Shown piece by piece: positions 26,055-36,607 of a DNA stretch of 64,000 nt. Position numbers and translations under genes: made by a program. Source of the DNA: Desulfuromusa sp. (GTDB lineage Bacteria; Desulfobacterota; Desulfuromonadia; Desulfuromonadales; Geopsychrobacteraceae); NCBI GenBank assembly GCA_016744595.1, contig JADGEB010000012.1, forward strand, positions 1 through 64,000, in the 5' to 3' direction. Every line of letters starts with the position of its first letter. Within the stretch, counting starts at the first letter, position 1. The notes below the pieces were generated by a model, which worked only from the letters and a program-made list of their open reading frames with translations, did not search any database and was not told the origin of the DNA.

Positions 26055-28484
26055 TTAAGCCCCGAGGGCAATTTTGAAAACTTCTGGATATTCTTTAACA
26101 AAATGGACTTCAATCCCTTCACGCAGAAAATCATCCAGATCTTCGTAATCTTTTTTATTCTCATAAGGGAAAATTAACATCGTCAGACCTGCACGCCGGG
26201 CAGCAATCGTTTTTTCTTTAACCCCGCCAATTGGTAGAACACTTCCTGTCAGGGATAGCTCTCCGGTCATTCCAAGTTTTTGTCGCACCGGTTTCTTCAT
26301 GATCATTGATAGTAACGCGGTTGTCATGGTGACCCCTGCAGAAGGGCCATCTTTTGGTGTCGCCCCAGCGGGGACGTGCAAATGGATGAAGTGACTGTCA
26401 AAATAATCTTCGGGGATGTTGTGTTGATCAAGGTGTCCCATAACGTAGGAGTACGCAATTTCTGAACTTTCAACCATCACCTTACCCAATTGACCGGTTT
26501 GCTTAAACCCTTTTGCTTTGCTCTTCATTGATGTTGCCTCAATCTGCAAGGTCGCACCACCCATACGTGTCCAGGCCAGACCGGTCACCACACCTGGAGA
26601 ATCTTTGATCAATTCTTCCTCTGCAAACACTGGTTTGCCGAGATAGTTTTCGATATCATGTTTGGTGACGCGCACTTTTTCTTCACGCCCCTCGGCAAAC
26701 TCCATTGCTGCTTTACGCATGATTTTTTTGATTTTATTGTCCAGCCCACGAACCCCGGCTTCACGCGCATAGCGGTTGACAATATCGCTCACTGCCGCTT
26801 TGTTGATGCTGACTTGAGCTTTGGTCATGCCGTGACTTTTAAGGGCTTTGGGAATTAAATAACGACGAGCGATTTCCAATTTCTCTTCAAGGATATAGCC
26901 GGAGAGGCGAATCACTTCCATTCGGTCAAGCAGTGGCGCTGGAATTGTATCAAGCTGATTGGCTGTGGTAATAAACATCACGTTTGACAGATCAAAAGGG
27001 ACATCCAGATAATGATCACGGAAGCTATCATTTTGCTCTGGATCGAGAACTTCCAATAAGGCTGAGGCAGGGTCTCCCTGAAATGATGCACCAATTTTAT
27101 CGATTTCATCCAACATCAATACGGGATTTGCTGTCCCGGCACTTTTCATCGCCTGGATTGCCTTGCCTGGCATGGCACCGATGTAAGTACGTCGATGTCC
27201 TTTGATTTCAGCCTCATCACGCATTCCACCGACTGAAAAACGGTAGAATTTACGTTTTAAGGTATCGGCGATACTTTTGCCAATGGATGTTTTTCCCACC
27301 CCAGGAGGACCGACCAGACAGAGGATTGACCCTGAAATATCCCCTTTCATTTTACCAACGGCGATAAACTCAAGGATTCGCTCTTTGACATCATCCAGTC
27401 CGTAGTGATCACGATCTAGAACTCGTCTGGCTCGTTTAAGGTCATAGGCATCTTTACTGAATTTCCCCCAGGGAAGGATAGTAAGCCAATCAAGATAATT
27501 GCGGCTGACATTGTATTCTGGAGAGGATGGCTCAATCAGTTGTAATTTATCGATTTCTTCATCAACTGCTTTTTGAGCTTCATCATTCAGAGTTAGTTTT
27601 TTTAGCCGTTTCTGATATTTTTCAATTTCAGAAACTTTACCCTCTTTCTCCAGACCCAATTCTTTCTTAATCGCCTTAAATTGCTCTCGGAGGAAGAAAT
27701 CACGTTGTTGAGCAGAAATTTTTTCTTCTATCTGCTGAGAAATTTTATTTTGTAGCCGGGAGACTTCTAATTCCTTTTTTAAGAGCACCAGGACTTTATC
27801 AATTCGCCGGTGAATGTCGAAGGTTTCCAGTACCTCTTGTAGCTCAAATCCATCGGCGTTGGTCAAGTTGGCAGCAAAATCTGTCAATCTAGCCGGATCA
27901 TCCATACTGGTACGACCCAGAAATAGCTTGATCTCCTCTGAATAGAGTGGGTTGATCTGCACCAATTCTTTCAGAGTTGAGATGATAGCCATTGAATAGG
28001 CTCTTAATTCTGGGGTTTCGCTATATACGGTACTGAGGAAATAGGTGACATCAGTGTAGATAATGTCATTGATTTCCAAAACGTCATCAATACTGAAACG
28101 TTCCAGGCTATTGACCAAGACGTGAGCACTATCATCTTCTGTGTGGATTAATTTAAGAATTTTTGCTGCGACTCCGACCCGTTGCAGATTGTTGGTTGAA
28201 TCACTTTCATCAAGCTCCTGTACCATGACCAGGCCGATTGCTTGTGAGTCAGTCTCCATCGCCTGTTTAATGGTATCGACACGAGCCTTTCCGTTGACTG
28301 TCAGTGGGATAATAACCCCGGGAAATGCCGGACGTGGGCGTAACGGAATAATCGGAAGTCGTGATGGCAGCATGTCTCTAGCCAGAACCAGACCTTCATC
28401 GGGAATGGCATGAACATCGGTATCAGTTTCAACCTCAATTTCGTATTCGATCGATTCGTCGTGGTCTTCAAAGTTATCGTGCAT
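26055..28484 (-). CDS. lon: ATP-dependent protease Lon (809 aa)
   Basis: Complete Lon. The N-terminal LON substrate domain spans about residues 40-235 (LPIIPLRPRPAFPGVIIPLTV), followed by a coiled coil. In the AAA+ module the Walker A is GPPGVGKTSIGKSIA and the Walker B is VLMLDEIDKIG. In the C-terminal protease domain the catalytic serine is in KDGPSAGVTM and the lysine in GGVKEKTIAARRAG. Lon degrades misfolded proteins and selected regulators. The start ATG follows GGAGACG. The gene is divergent from polA, with about 210 bases between them. Confidence 0.97.
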   Translation of the reverse strand: MHDNFEDHDESIEYEIEVETDTDVHAIPDEGLVLARDMLPSRLPIIPLRPRPAFPGVIIPLTVNGKARVDTIKQAMETDSQAIGLVMVQELDESDSTNNLQRVGVAAKILKLIHTEDDSAHVLVNSLERFSIDDVLEINDIIYTDVTYFLSTVYSETPELRAYSMAIISTLKELVQINPLYSEEIKLFLGRTSMDDPARLTDFAANLTNADGFELQEVLETFDIHRRIDKVLVLLKKELEVSRLQNKISQQIEEKISAQQRDFFLREQFKAIKKELGLEKEGKVSEIEKYQKRLKKLTLNDEAQKAVDEEIDKLQLIEPSSPEYNVSRNYLDWLTILPWGKFSKDAYDLKRARRVLDRDHYGLDDVKERILEFIAVGKMKGDISGSILCLVGPPGVGKTSIGKSIADTLKRKFYRFSVGGMRDEAEIKGHRRTYIGAMPGKAIQAMKSAGTANPVLMLDEIDKIGASFQGDPASALLEVLDPEQNDSFRDHYLDVPFDLSNVMFITTANQLDTIPAPLLDRMEVIRLSGYILEEKLEIARRYLIPKALKSHGMTKAQVSINKAAVSDIVNRYAREAGVRGLDNKIKKIMRKAAMEFAEGREEKVRVTKHDIENYLGKPVFAEEELIKDSPGVVTGLAWTRMGGATLQIEATSMKSKAKGFKQTGQLGKVMVESSEIAYSYVMGHLDQHNIPEDYFDSHFIHLHVPAGATPKDGPSAGVTMTTALLSMIMKKPVRQKLGMTGELSLTGSVLPIGGVKEKTIAARRAGLTMLIFPYENKKDYEDLDDFLREGIEVHFVKEYPEVFKIALGA

Positions 28485-28553
28485 GTAACGTCTCCACTAT
28501 TTTGTAACCTGGGCTCTGTTTCTCAGGTGCTTTTTAGTATCTATCAGGGGAAG

Positions 28554-28580
28554 ATAATAACATCAGACTTGGAATGTCAA
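28554..28580 (-). promoter_or_regulatory. Possible sigma-70 promoter of lon
   Basis: On the minus strand a perfect TTGACA (complement of 28575-28580) is followed 15 bases later by TATTAT (complement of 28554-28559). The spacing is short by two bases, so this is only a candidate. It lies 70 bases upstream of the lon start. No heat-shock consensus was seen. Confidence 0.35.
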
Positions 28581-28696
28581 CATACCTGTTTCGGAAATCT
28601 TTTTAGTAACGGTTTCATCTTCCAATCTTCCCCTTTAGCTTTGGGTATGAAATAATCCACTTTTCAATGAAATTTCAAAATAGTGAAAGGTTGCAC

Positions 28697-31378
28697 ATGT
28701 CGCACAAAAATGAACGGGTCTATCTGATTGATGGCTCTTCCTACATTTATCGAGCCTATTATGCCATTCGTCATCTTTCCAACTCCAAAGGGGAAGCGAC
28801 CAATGCAATTTATGGGTTTACCAATATGCTCCTCACTTTGTTGCGTGAAGAACAACCGGATCGGATTGCGGTCATATTTGATGCTAAGGGGCCAACTTTT
28901 CGCAAGGAACTGTATCCAGAATATAAAGCGAATAGGTCTGCCATGCCTGAGGACTTGGTACCACAGGTTCCAGTGATTAAAGATGTGGTGCGTGCTTTTA
29001 AAATTCCGGCGCTGGAGCTGGCTGGTTATGAAGCGGATGATATTATTGCAACGCTGGCGAAACGCTACGCTACACAGGGACTGAATGTCACGGTGGTGAC
29101 GGGTGATAAAGACCTAATGCAAATTGTTGGTGAGAGAGTCCGTTTGCTCGATACGATGAAGGGGAAAATTTCTGGGCGGGATGAAGTTATTGAGCGGTTT
29201 GGCGTTCCACCCGAGCAGGTATTGGAAATATTAGGTTTGGCGGGGGATAGTTCGGATAATATTCCGGGAGTCCCAGGGATCGGTGAAAAAACTGCAAGCA
29301 GTTTAATTCAGGAGTTTGGCTCGATTGAAAAGCTTCTGGCCAATATCGATCAGGTAAAAGGGAAAAAGCGTCAGGAGAATTTACGTGAATTTGCAGACCA
29401 GGCAAGACTGTCCCGGACGTTGGCGGATTTAATTTATGATCTTGAAATCGATATTGCTCTGGATGAATTGGCATTAGTTGACCCGGATCGCATTGCTTTG
29501 GAAGTCCTATTCAAGCAGCTTGAATTTCCAAAACTGCTAAAAAAAATCACAGGACAACCTCCACAAAATTCAAAAGATGGTGACTATTTAGTTGTTTTGA
29601 CTGAAGGAGAGCTGGATAGCATGGTTGAACAGCTCAAAGCTGCTGAATGCTTTGCTATTGATACTGAAACAACTAGTTTGGTTGCAGTGCAGGCTGAGCT
29701 GGTTGGCCTTTCTTTTGCGATTAAACCAGATCATGGTTGGTATCTACCGATTGGCCATAGTTATTTAGGGGTACCTCAGCAATTAGAACAGCAACTGGCA
29801 TTGGGAAAATTATGCCCTCTACTGGAGGATCCTTTCTACCGTAAAATTGGTCAAAATATTAAGTATGATGCTCTGGTGTTGCGCAACGCAGGTATTGAAC
29901 TGGCAGGAATAGATATAGATACCATGGTACTTTCTTACGTAACTCACCCGCAATCGAAGTCACATGGCCTTGATGCTCTGGCCTTTGAGCACTTGAACCA
30001 CCAGACGATCCCTTATTCTGAAATGACCGGCAGTGGTAAAAAACAAATCTGTTTCAGTGAGGTTGAGGTAGAGAAAGCGGTTCGTTACGCTGCTGAAGAT
30101 GCCGATGTTACTTGGCGTTTGGCGGAGAAATTATTATCTCAACTTCCTGCTGGAAAGATGGAAAAGCTGTTTCGTGAGGTTGAAATGCCGCTGGTCAATG
30201 TACTGACCCGGATGGAATGGAATGGCATTAGAATCGATGCAAGCTTTCTCGGTGAACTTTCTGGACAGCTGGGTAAAAAACTGGAAACTCTGGAGGAAGA
30301 GATTCACGACTTGGCTGGGGGGGCATTTAATATCAATTCTCCCAAACAACTGGGGGAGATTCTGTTTGAAAAACTTGGGTTGCCTAAAGGGAAAAAGACT
30401 AAAACCGGTTGGTCGACTAATGTTGATGTCTTAACTAGTTTGGCAACGGAACATGGTATTGCAGCTAAAATCCTCGACTATCGTTCTGTTAGTAAGTTGA
30501 AAAGTACTTACACTGATGCTTTGCCTAAGTTGATAAATCCAGCGACAGGTCGATTGCATACCTCTTTTAACCAGGCAGTAACTGCAACTGGGCGACTTTC
30601 TTCTAGTGATCCGAATCTCCAGAATATTCCTATCAGGACGGCGGAAGGGCGCAGGATTCGTGAGGCTTTTATCCCGGAAGATGGCTGGGTTTTATTATCT
30701 GCTGATTATTCTCAGGTTGAGTTGCGGGTGATGGCATATATGGCGGATGTTCCGGCTTTGAAAGAAAGTTTTGTTGCCGGGGAAGATATCCATAAACGCA
30801 CCGCCAGCGAGATATTTAATGTTTTCCCTGAAATGGTCACAGCTGAGATGCGCCGTCAGGCAAAGACGATCAATTTTGGTATCCTTTATGGTATGGGTGC
30901 CTTTAGCTTGGCCAAGGATTTGGGAATTGGTCGAGCCGAAGCACAACAATTTATTGACCATTATTTTGAGCGATATCCAGCTATTCTTAAGTATCTGGAA
31001 GAAAAAAAGGCTGAAGCTCACGAAAATCAATATGTGACGACGATTCTTGGTCGACATTGTGCGATCCCTGAAATCACCAGTAAGAATGGGGCCGTACGTA
31101 GCTATGCTGAGCGAAATGCCATTAATTATCCAATCCAGGGGAGTGCTGCCGATATTATTAAGGTGGCGATGGTAAATATTGATAAACGACTCGGTGCCGA
31201 GAAGTTCAAGAGTCGAATGTTGCTGCAGGTGCATGATGAACTGGTTTTTGAAGTTCCAGAGGAAGAACTTGAACAGGTTCGTGAACTCATCAAGGTCGAG
31301 ATGGAAACGGCCGTGCCCCTTGATCTTCCATTAAGAGTTGATATTGGCATTGGCAAAAACTGGGCAGAAGCCCATTGA
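28697..31378 (+). CDS. polA: DNA polymerase I (893 aa)
   Basis: Three-domain Pol I. The 5'-3' exonuclease runs to about residue 290 (VYLIDGSSYIYRAYYA, IPGVPGIGEKTASSLI). The 3'-5' exonuclease core retains FAIDTETTSL near 325 with later acidic positions (YAAEDADVTWRLAEKLL), so proofreading is probably active. The polymerase domain has SADYSQVELRVMAY, RRQAKTINFGILYGMGAF and LLQVHDELVFE. The start at ATG 28697, preceded by AAAGG, was preferred to an earlier in-frame ATG that lacks a ribosome binding site. It is followed 31 bases later by glgP. Confidence 0.96.
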   Translation: MSHKNERVYLIDGSSYIYRAYYAIRHLSNSKGEATNAIYGFTNMLLTLLREEQPDRIAVIFDAKGPTFRKELYPEYKANRSAMPEDLVPQVPVIKDVVRAFKIPALELAGYEADDIIATLAKRYATQGLNVTVVTGDKDLMQIVGERVRLLDTMKGKISGRDEVIERFGVPPEQVLEILGLAGDSSDNIPGVPGIGEKTASSLIQEFGSIEKLLANIDQVKGKKRQENLREFADQARLSRTLADLIYDLEIDIALDELALVDPDRIALEVLFKQLEFPKLLKKITGQPPQNSKDGDYLVVLTEGELDSMVEQLKAAECFAIDTETTSLVAVQAELVGLSFAIKPDHGWYLPIGHSYLGVPQQLEQQLALGKLCPLLEDPFYRKIGQNIKYDALVLRNAGIELAGIDIDTMVLSYVTHPQSKSHGLDALAFEHLNHQTIPYSEMTGSGKKQICFSEVEVEKAVRYAAEDADVTWRLAEKLLSQLPAGKMEKLFREVEMPLVNVLTRMEWNGIRIDASFLGELSGQLGKKLETLEEEIHDLAGGAFNINSPKQLGEILFEKLGLPKGKKTKTGWSTNVDVLTSLATEHGIAAKILDYRSVSKLKSTYTDALPKLINPATGRLHTSFNQAVTATGRLSSSDPNLQNIPIRTAEGRRIREAFIPEDGWVLLSADYSQVELRVMAYMADVPALKESFVAGEDIHKRTASEIFNVFPEMVTAEMRRQAKTINFGILYGMGAFSLAKDLGIGRAEAQQFIDHYFERYPAILKYLEEKKAEAHENQYVTTILGRHCAIPEITSKNGAVRSYAERNAINYPIQGSAADIIKVAMVNIDKRLGAEKFKSRMLLQVHDELVFEVPEEELEQVRELIKVEMETAVPLDLPLRVDIGIGKNWAEAH

Positions 31379-31409
31379 TAATAATTTGTGCAAAGAGAAA
31401 GTATTTCAC

Positions 31410-33944
31410 ATGAATTTTAAACGTTTTAAAAATAGTTCTGCTTGTCCAGAGCTGACAAAAATTCCTGCTTTGGGGGTGGGTGCTGCTGCGTTGGAAAATG
31501 ATTTTCGTCATTATTACACAAACAATTTGGGGCGTGATCGAAACTGTCGTTTGACTCACTATGCCTATGAAGCTTTGGCGCTCATGATTCGTGATCGTTT
31601 AATGGAGCGTTGGAAGAATACCCGTTACGCATATGAAGAAAGTGATTGCAAGCGAACTCACTACTTGTCTTTGGAATTTTTGATGGGGCGGGCACTGGGC
31701 AATGCGGTGTTGAATCTTGGTATCGAAGGTGAACTCACTAAGGCGTTGTCGAATATTTGCCTGGAGATGGAAGAGCTGGCTGATATAGAGCCGGATGCGG
31801 GTCTGGGTAATGGTGGTTTAGGACGTCTCGCTGCCTGTTTTTTGGATAGCTGTGCAACATTGCAACTGCCGGTTCAGGGTTATGGTATTCGCTATGAGTA
31901 TGGGATGTTTCGTCAGCATATTGTGGATGGCTACCAAATCGAGGAGCCGGATCACTGGTTGGGAACAGAAAATTGTTGGGAGATCAAACGGCCTGAGTAT
32001 CGGCAACGAATAAAGTTTGGTGGGCACAGTGAACTTTATACTGATGCTGCGGGAAAGCTTCGGATGCGTTGGGTTAATACCCGTGATGTCTTGGCTATTC
32101 CTTATGATGTCCCGATTCCCGGGTATCGTAATGGAACGGTTAATACTTTGCGACTGTGGAAATCTGCAGCAACGGAAGAGTTTGATCTCGAAGAATTCAA
32201 TTCCGGAGATTATACTGGTTCGGTGGCAGCCAAGAATGAAGCAGAAAAAATCACAATGGTTTTGTATCCCAATGACACCAGTGAGAATGGCAAAGAATTG
32301 CGTTTGCGACAACAGTATTTTCTTGCCTCAGCTAGCCTGCAGGATGTGCTTGATAAGTGGATAGTAACCAAAGGTACTGATCTGAGCCAATTTTCCGAAA
32401 AAAATTGTTTTCAGCTTAATGATACCCATCCCAGCTGTGCTGTGGCCGAATTGATGCGCCTGCTGATGGATGAACAGAGGTTGGACTGGGATCAAGCTTG
32501 GAAAATTACCCGGATGACCATGGCTTATACAAACCACACCTTACTGCCGGAAGCGTTGGAAAAATGGCCGGTACGGATGTTCCAGCAATTACTGCCACGG
32601 TTGCTGGAAATTATTTATGAAATTAATGCCCGTTTTCTGAAGCAAGTCGCTGAACGTTGGCCTGGAGATATGGAACGGCAACGGCGAATGTCATTAATTG
32701 AAGAGGGGAGAGAGCCACAGGTGCGGATGGCTTATTTGGCTATTGTTGGCAGCTTTTCTGTTAACGGGGTGGCTGAATTGCATTCAGAATTATTGCAGAA
32801 AGGGCTGTTTCGTGATTTTTATGAACTTTGGCCACAAAAGTTCAATAATAAAACCAATGGTGTGACACAGCGGCGCTGGTTGGCGCATTCCAACCCTGAG
32901 TTGAGCAGTCTGATCAGTGCTGAAATTGGTTGTGATTGGGTGACTGATCTTGGACAGTTACACCGCTTGAAACCGCTAGCTGATGATCCTGACTTCCGTC
33001 AACAGTGGCAGCAGGTGAAGCAGCATAACAAACAACGCTTGGCAGAACTGGTCAAGATTGATTGCGGTATCGATTTTCATTGCGAATCCTTGTTTGATGT
33101 TCAGGTAAAACGTATCCATGAGTATAAACGTCAATTGTTGAATATTTTACACGTTATCCACCTGTATGATCGGATTAAGCGTGGCGATACTGATGGTTGG
33201 ACTCCTCGTTGTATCCTGTTCGGTGGCAAGGCAGCCCCTGGTTACGCTATGGCCAAGCTGATCATTAAACTGATCAACAATGTTGCCACTCTGGTCAATA
33301 ATGATCCGGCGATTGGAAATCGGCTTAAGGTGGCTTTTTTGCCAAATTTTCGGGTTTCAGCAATGGAAGTGATTTGTTCCGGTGCAGATTTGTCTGAACA
33401 GATTTCTACTGCCGGAAAGGAAGCCTCTGGAACCGGCAATATGAAGTTTATGCTGAATGGGGCATTAACTATAGGAACCCTGGATGGTGCGAATATCGAG
33501 ATTCGTGAGGAGGTTGGTGACGAGAACTTCTTTCTCTTTGGCTTGACAACAGAAGAAGCGGAAAAAAAGCGGCAAAATTATGATCCGCTTGCTATTATTG
33601 ATGCCAATGAGGATTTGTTGCGGGTGATGCAACTATTGCAAAGCGGGCACTTTAATCAGTTTGAGGCTGGAATATTTGACCCCATCATTCAGGCAATCAG
33701 GAGCCCATATGATCCATGGTTGGTTGCTGCTGATTTTGCCAGTTATGTTGCCGCACAAAAACGGGTGGCACAGGCTTATCAGGATCAGCAACACTGGGTT
33801 CGGATGAGTATCCTCAATACTGCTGCAGGGGGCAAGTTTTCTACTGATCGTACTATGCAGGATTATAATGAACAAATTTGGAATTTACCCCAAGTTCCAG
33901 CATTTCCTGTCCATCAGGATTTTTTAGATGAGGTTGCTGATTGA
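31410..33944 (+). CDS. glgP: Glycogen/starch phosphorylase (844 aa)
   Basis: GT35 phosphorylase releasing glucose-1-phosphate from alpha-1,4-glucan. Conserved parts are LEFLMGRALGNAVLNLG, EPDAGLGNGGLGRLAACFLDS, VKRIHEYKRQLLN and the PLP site KEASGTGNMKFMLNGALTIGTLDGANIEI, where the cofactor lysine lies. Length and N-terminus (from ATG 31410) match family size. It is the second gene after polA; the pairing has no clear functional meaning beyond shared transcription. Confidence 0.95.
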   Translation: MNFKRFKNSSACPELTKIPALGVGAAALENDFRHYYTNNLGRDRNCRLTHYAYEALALMIRDRLMERWKNTRYAYEESDCKRTHYLSLEFLMGRALGNAVLNLGIEGELTKALSNICLEMEELADIEPDAGLGNGGLGRLAACFLDSCATLQLPVQGYGIRYEYGMFRQHIVDGYQIEEPDHWLGTENCWEIKRPEYRQRIKFGGHSELYTDAAGKLRMRWVNTRDVLAIPYDVPIPGYRNGTVNTLRLWKSAATEEFDLEEFNSGDYTGSVAAKNEAEKITMVLYPNDTSENGKELRLRQQYFLASASLQDVLDKWIVTKGTDLSQFSEKNCFQLNDTHPSCAVAELMRLLMDEQRLDWDQAWKITRMTMAYTNHTLLPEALEKWPVRMFQQLLPRLLEIIYEINARFLKQVAERWPGDMERQRRMSLIEEGREPQVRMAYLAIVGSFSVNGVAELHSELLQKGLFRDFYELWPQKFNNKTNGVTQRRWLAHSNPELSSLISAEIGCDWVTDLGQLHRLKPLADDPDFRQQWQQVKQHNKQRLAELVKIDCGIDFHCESLFDVQVKRIHEYKRQLLNILHVIHLYDRIKRGDTDGWTPRCILFGGKAAPGYAMAKLIIKLINNVATLVNNDPAIGNRLKVAFLPNFRVSAMEVICSGADLSEQISTAGKEASGTGNMKFMLNGALTIGTLDGANIEIREEVGDENFFLFGLTTEEAEKKRQNYDPLAIIDANEDLLRVMQLLQSGHFNQFEAGIFDPIIQAIRSPYDPWLVAADFASYVAAQKRVAQAYQDQQHWVRMSILNTAAGGKFSTDRTMQDYNEQIWNLPQVPAFPVHQDFLDEVAD

Positions 33945-34105
33945 TCATGTCGAGCTCTGAACTTTGATTTGTGGGGGGATTGTTCTCTCCTAGGTGGATT
34001 GCTACGGCGAACTTATAGAGTTTTAAAATGTTTGTAGTTGCTAATATCAAGCCGCTTGCTAAAATGATGAATACTCTTGTTGTTTCAACTCATTTTGGAG
34101 TCGTG

Positions 34106-34885
34106 ATGAAAAAGATTATTTATTCGCTTCTTCTTCTTCTTCTTCTTCTTTTATGTCCTGGCCTGCTGTTTGCTCAACCTCCGTTTAAGGTGATGACGGA
34201 GGAACTTCCCCCTTTCAATTTTACGGAAGAAGGCAAGATCGTTGGGATCTCAACTGAAATCGTTCGGTCTGTTTTCCATCAAGTCGATTGCCCTATGGAG
34301 CAGGGCGATATTCAAATGTATCCGTGGACAAGAGCCTACCAAAATGTCCAACATTCTCCAAATACGGCTCTGTTTAGCATGGCGCGAACTGATGAGAGGG
34401 AGAAACTTTTTCAATGGGTTGGCCCGATTTTGAATGTTACCATCGGGGTGATGGCAAAAAAAAGTCGCGGGATACAGATTTCTACGATAGATGATTTCAA
34501 AAAATATCGGATTGGAACTGTTCGTGATGGTGCTCCTGAGCAGCTTTTGGTCAAAGCCGGTGTAGAGCTCAAGTATTTCAGTCGGCTTGCACTGCCAGAA
34601 ATGAATATCAGAAAACTACAGGCTGATCGGATTGATCTATTTTCATTCAATGTCCAGACGACTCAATATTTGATGCTGACATTGGGGATGAATCCCGAAG
34701 ATTATGAGACAGTTTTTGCTTTAAAGAATATGGATTTATATATTGCGCTGCATAAAGATACAGATGCGACCATAGTCGCATCACTTCAAGCAGCTCTTGA
34801 TCGGATGAAACAGCCCGGTAGTGATGGGGTCAGTGATTTTGATCGTATTGTTGGAAAATACCTCTTTTGGAACCCTTCCCGTTGA
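34106..34885 (+). CDS. Periplasmic solute-binding protein, SBP_bac_3-like (259 aa)
   Basis: Secreted bacterial extracellular solute-binding protein family 3 fold. A signal peptide with nine leucines in a row (residues 8-16), encoded mainly by a (CTT)8 repeat, ends around LLFAQ. The mature protein begins PPFKVMTEELPPFNFTEEGKIVG, and TVRDGAPEQLLVKAG marks the second lobe. Many such stand-alone proteins are not linked to ABC permeases, as here. The start ATG 34106 follows GGAG; earlier in-frame starts would precede the signal. The ligand is unknown. Confidence 0.85.
   Translation: MKKIIYSLLLLLLLLLCPGLLFAQPPFKVMTEELPPFNFTEEGKIVGISTEIVRSVFHQVDCPMEQGDIQMYPWTRAYQNVQHSPNTALFSMARTDEREKLFQWVGPILNVTIGVMAKKSRGIQISTIDDFKKYRIGTVRDGAPEQLLVKAGVELKYFSRLALPEMNIRKLQADRIDLFSFNVQTTQYLMLTLGMNPEDYETVFALKNMDLYIALHKDTDATIVASLQAALDRMKQPGSDGVSDFDRIVGKYLFWNPSR
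34127..34150 (+). repeat. (CTT)8 microsatellite in a signal peptide
   Basis: Eight CTT units in frame, each coding Leu, inside the hydrophobic core of the signal peptide. Changes in copy number would lengthen or shorten the core without frameshift. Confidence 0.85.
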
Positions 34886-34894
34886 AATGGGTTG

Positions 34895-36607
34895 TTAAAT
34901 GCAGACCATTTGATTTCGACCCGCATTTTTGGCTTTGTAGAGGGCATCATCAGCACGCTTCAGGAGGGGATCGATTGAGATATCATCTGCTGAATGCATA
35001 GTAAATCCCAAACTGACCGTAACACTGATCTGACCTTTAGCGGTACGGATTTTAAGTTTTGCAATCTGCTCAATGAGCCGCTTGCAGGTTCTTAACGTTG
35101 ACTCCTTGTTTGTTTCAACTAGTATTGCGGCAAACTCTTCACCGCCAAAACGGCCGAAAATATCAGTTGTTCGCAGCTCTTGGTGGCAACAATCGACGAG
35201 TCTTTTTAGTACTTCATCCCCAATGCTGTGCCCATGTGTATCGTTGACATTTTTGAAATGATCTATATCGAGCATAATAATGGCCATTTGTGAGCCATAG
35301 CGTCGACTCCGTTTTAATTCAGTCTCTGCTTGTTCAATAAAGTGTCTACGGTTGCTGGTTCCAGTTAATGGGTCTGTTGTTGCCAGCTGCAGTAACTCTT
35401 CCTCCATCCGTTTGCGATTGGTAATATCACGGACTGTAGAAAAGACTTGTTGCTGCTCTAAGTCTGGATAGGAACTCCAAGCCAGCCATTTGATGGAGCC
35501 ATCTTTACAGAGACACCTGTTTTCAAAACCGATGATTCTCTCTCCCTGCAATAGCCGTTTAGAAATTGCGAGACTGCTGTCCCGGTCTTCCGGGCTGGCA
35601 ATATCCAGCCAGGACTTTTCTTTCAACTCTTCTGTTGACCATCCCAGGGTTCGTGACCACGAAGGATTCAGATCCTTGAAGTGACCATCAAATCCAAACA
35701 CGCAGAGCATATCCAGAGAAACTTCAAAAATTCGCTGACGATCACTCTCTGCCTGCTTAAGGTCTGTATTGTCTCGTACGATGATAGCAACATGTTTTGG
35801 TTTTAGGTTTTGGCTGCGGAGAGGGTGGTAGGTGACAGATAAGAAACGACGTCCCTGGATGGGTAGTGATATCCAGAGGTCAAAGTCGACAATTTTTCCA
35901 GAAAAAGCTTCTTTGAGATGGGGTTCGAAATACTCCTTGAAATGTTTTCCCCCCATTAAGTTGCAAATGTTGGTTCCTAGTAGGTCTTCCCGTTTTTTAT
36001 CGAAAGCAGTCAAATAGGCGTCATTGACGATTTTGTAGTTGAGGTCTTTATCTAGGAGTGCAACGAGGTTTGGTGTGGAGGCTATAATTTGTTCGTGATA
36101 TCGCAGCTCTTCCTGCAAAAGGTGAATCTCGGTTATATCACGAGCAAAAACGGATACTCCAATAATTTCATCATTTTTTTTAACTGGTTGGATGGTAGCG
36201 GCATATTCTTTATTGTTGGTACCTGTGTGGTTTAGTCGGAGCGTTTTGCCACGCAGGGCTGCTTCAAAAATCTGGTCATAATAGCGGGCTTGTTCCTCTG
36301 GAAGGAAGTCAGTTGTGAGCATACCAGGTTCGATTTCAATTTCCAGTTCCTTCTTAAATGAAGCGAGAGTTGCTTCATTTGACAACAGCATCCGCTTATT
36401 GCGATCAACGAACCAGATGAGATCTTCAGTGCTGTTGATCAGTGACAGGAGATTACTGATATCTTCCAATAGTGTGTTTTGGATCCGGTATTCTAGACTT
36501 CCTTGCTGGCTTAATGGCTGTAACATTGCTTCTAGTTGGGAAATTTTTTCATTTGCCTCGGCAAGCTGAACCTGTAAGGTTTGAATTGTTGTTGATTGTG
36601 AGTTCAT
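34895..36607 (-). CDS. Diguanylate cyclase with PAS sensors (570 aa)
   Basis: Soluble signalling protein: an N-terminal coiled coil (residues 8-40), three PAS-type domains at about 65-175, 175-290 and 290-405, and a C-terminal GGDEF domain from about 405. The active-site sequence is GGEEF in RFGGEEFAAIL and the inhibitory I-site RxxD is RTTD five residues before it, so product inhibition is expected. Diguanylate cyclase makes c-di-GMP from GTP. No transmembrane helix is seen, so the input is intracellular. The start ATG follows GAGGAAA. It is divergent from the HDOD gene and convergent with the solute-binding protein gene. Confidence 0.93.
   Translation of the reverse strand: MNSQSTTIQTLQVQLAEANEKISQLEAMLQPLSQQGSLEYRIQNTLLEDISNLLSLINSTEDLIWFVDRNKRMLLSNEATLASFKKELEIEIEPGMLTTDFLPEEQARYYDQIFEAALRGKTLRLNHTGTNNKEYAATIQPVKKNDEIIGVSVFARDITEIHLLQEELRYHEQIIASTPNLVALLDKDLNYKIVNDAYLTAFDKKREDLLGTNICNLMGGKHFKEYFEPHLKEAFSGKIVDFDLWISLPIQGRRFLSVTYHPLRSQNLKPKHVAIIVRDNTDLKQAESDRQRIFEVSLDMLCVFGFDGHFKDLNPSWSRTLGWSTEELKEKSWLDIASPEDRDSSLAISKRLLQGERIIGFENRCLCKDGSIKWLAWSSYPDLEQQQVFSTVRDITNRKRMEEELLQLATTDPLTGTSNRRHFIEQAETELKRSRRYGSQMAIIMLDIDHFKNVNDTHGHSIGDEVLKRLVDCCHQELRTTDIFGRFGGEEFAAILVETNKESTLRTCKRLIEQIAKLKIRTAKGQISVTVSLGFTMHSADDISIDPLLKRADDALYKAKNAGRNQMVCI

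Noticed and set aside
34895..36607. Plus-strand frames inside the diguanylate cyclase gene
   Set aside because: Several 60-80 codon antisense frames exist but all are shadows of the well-supported minus-strand gene.
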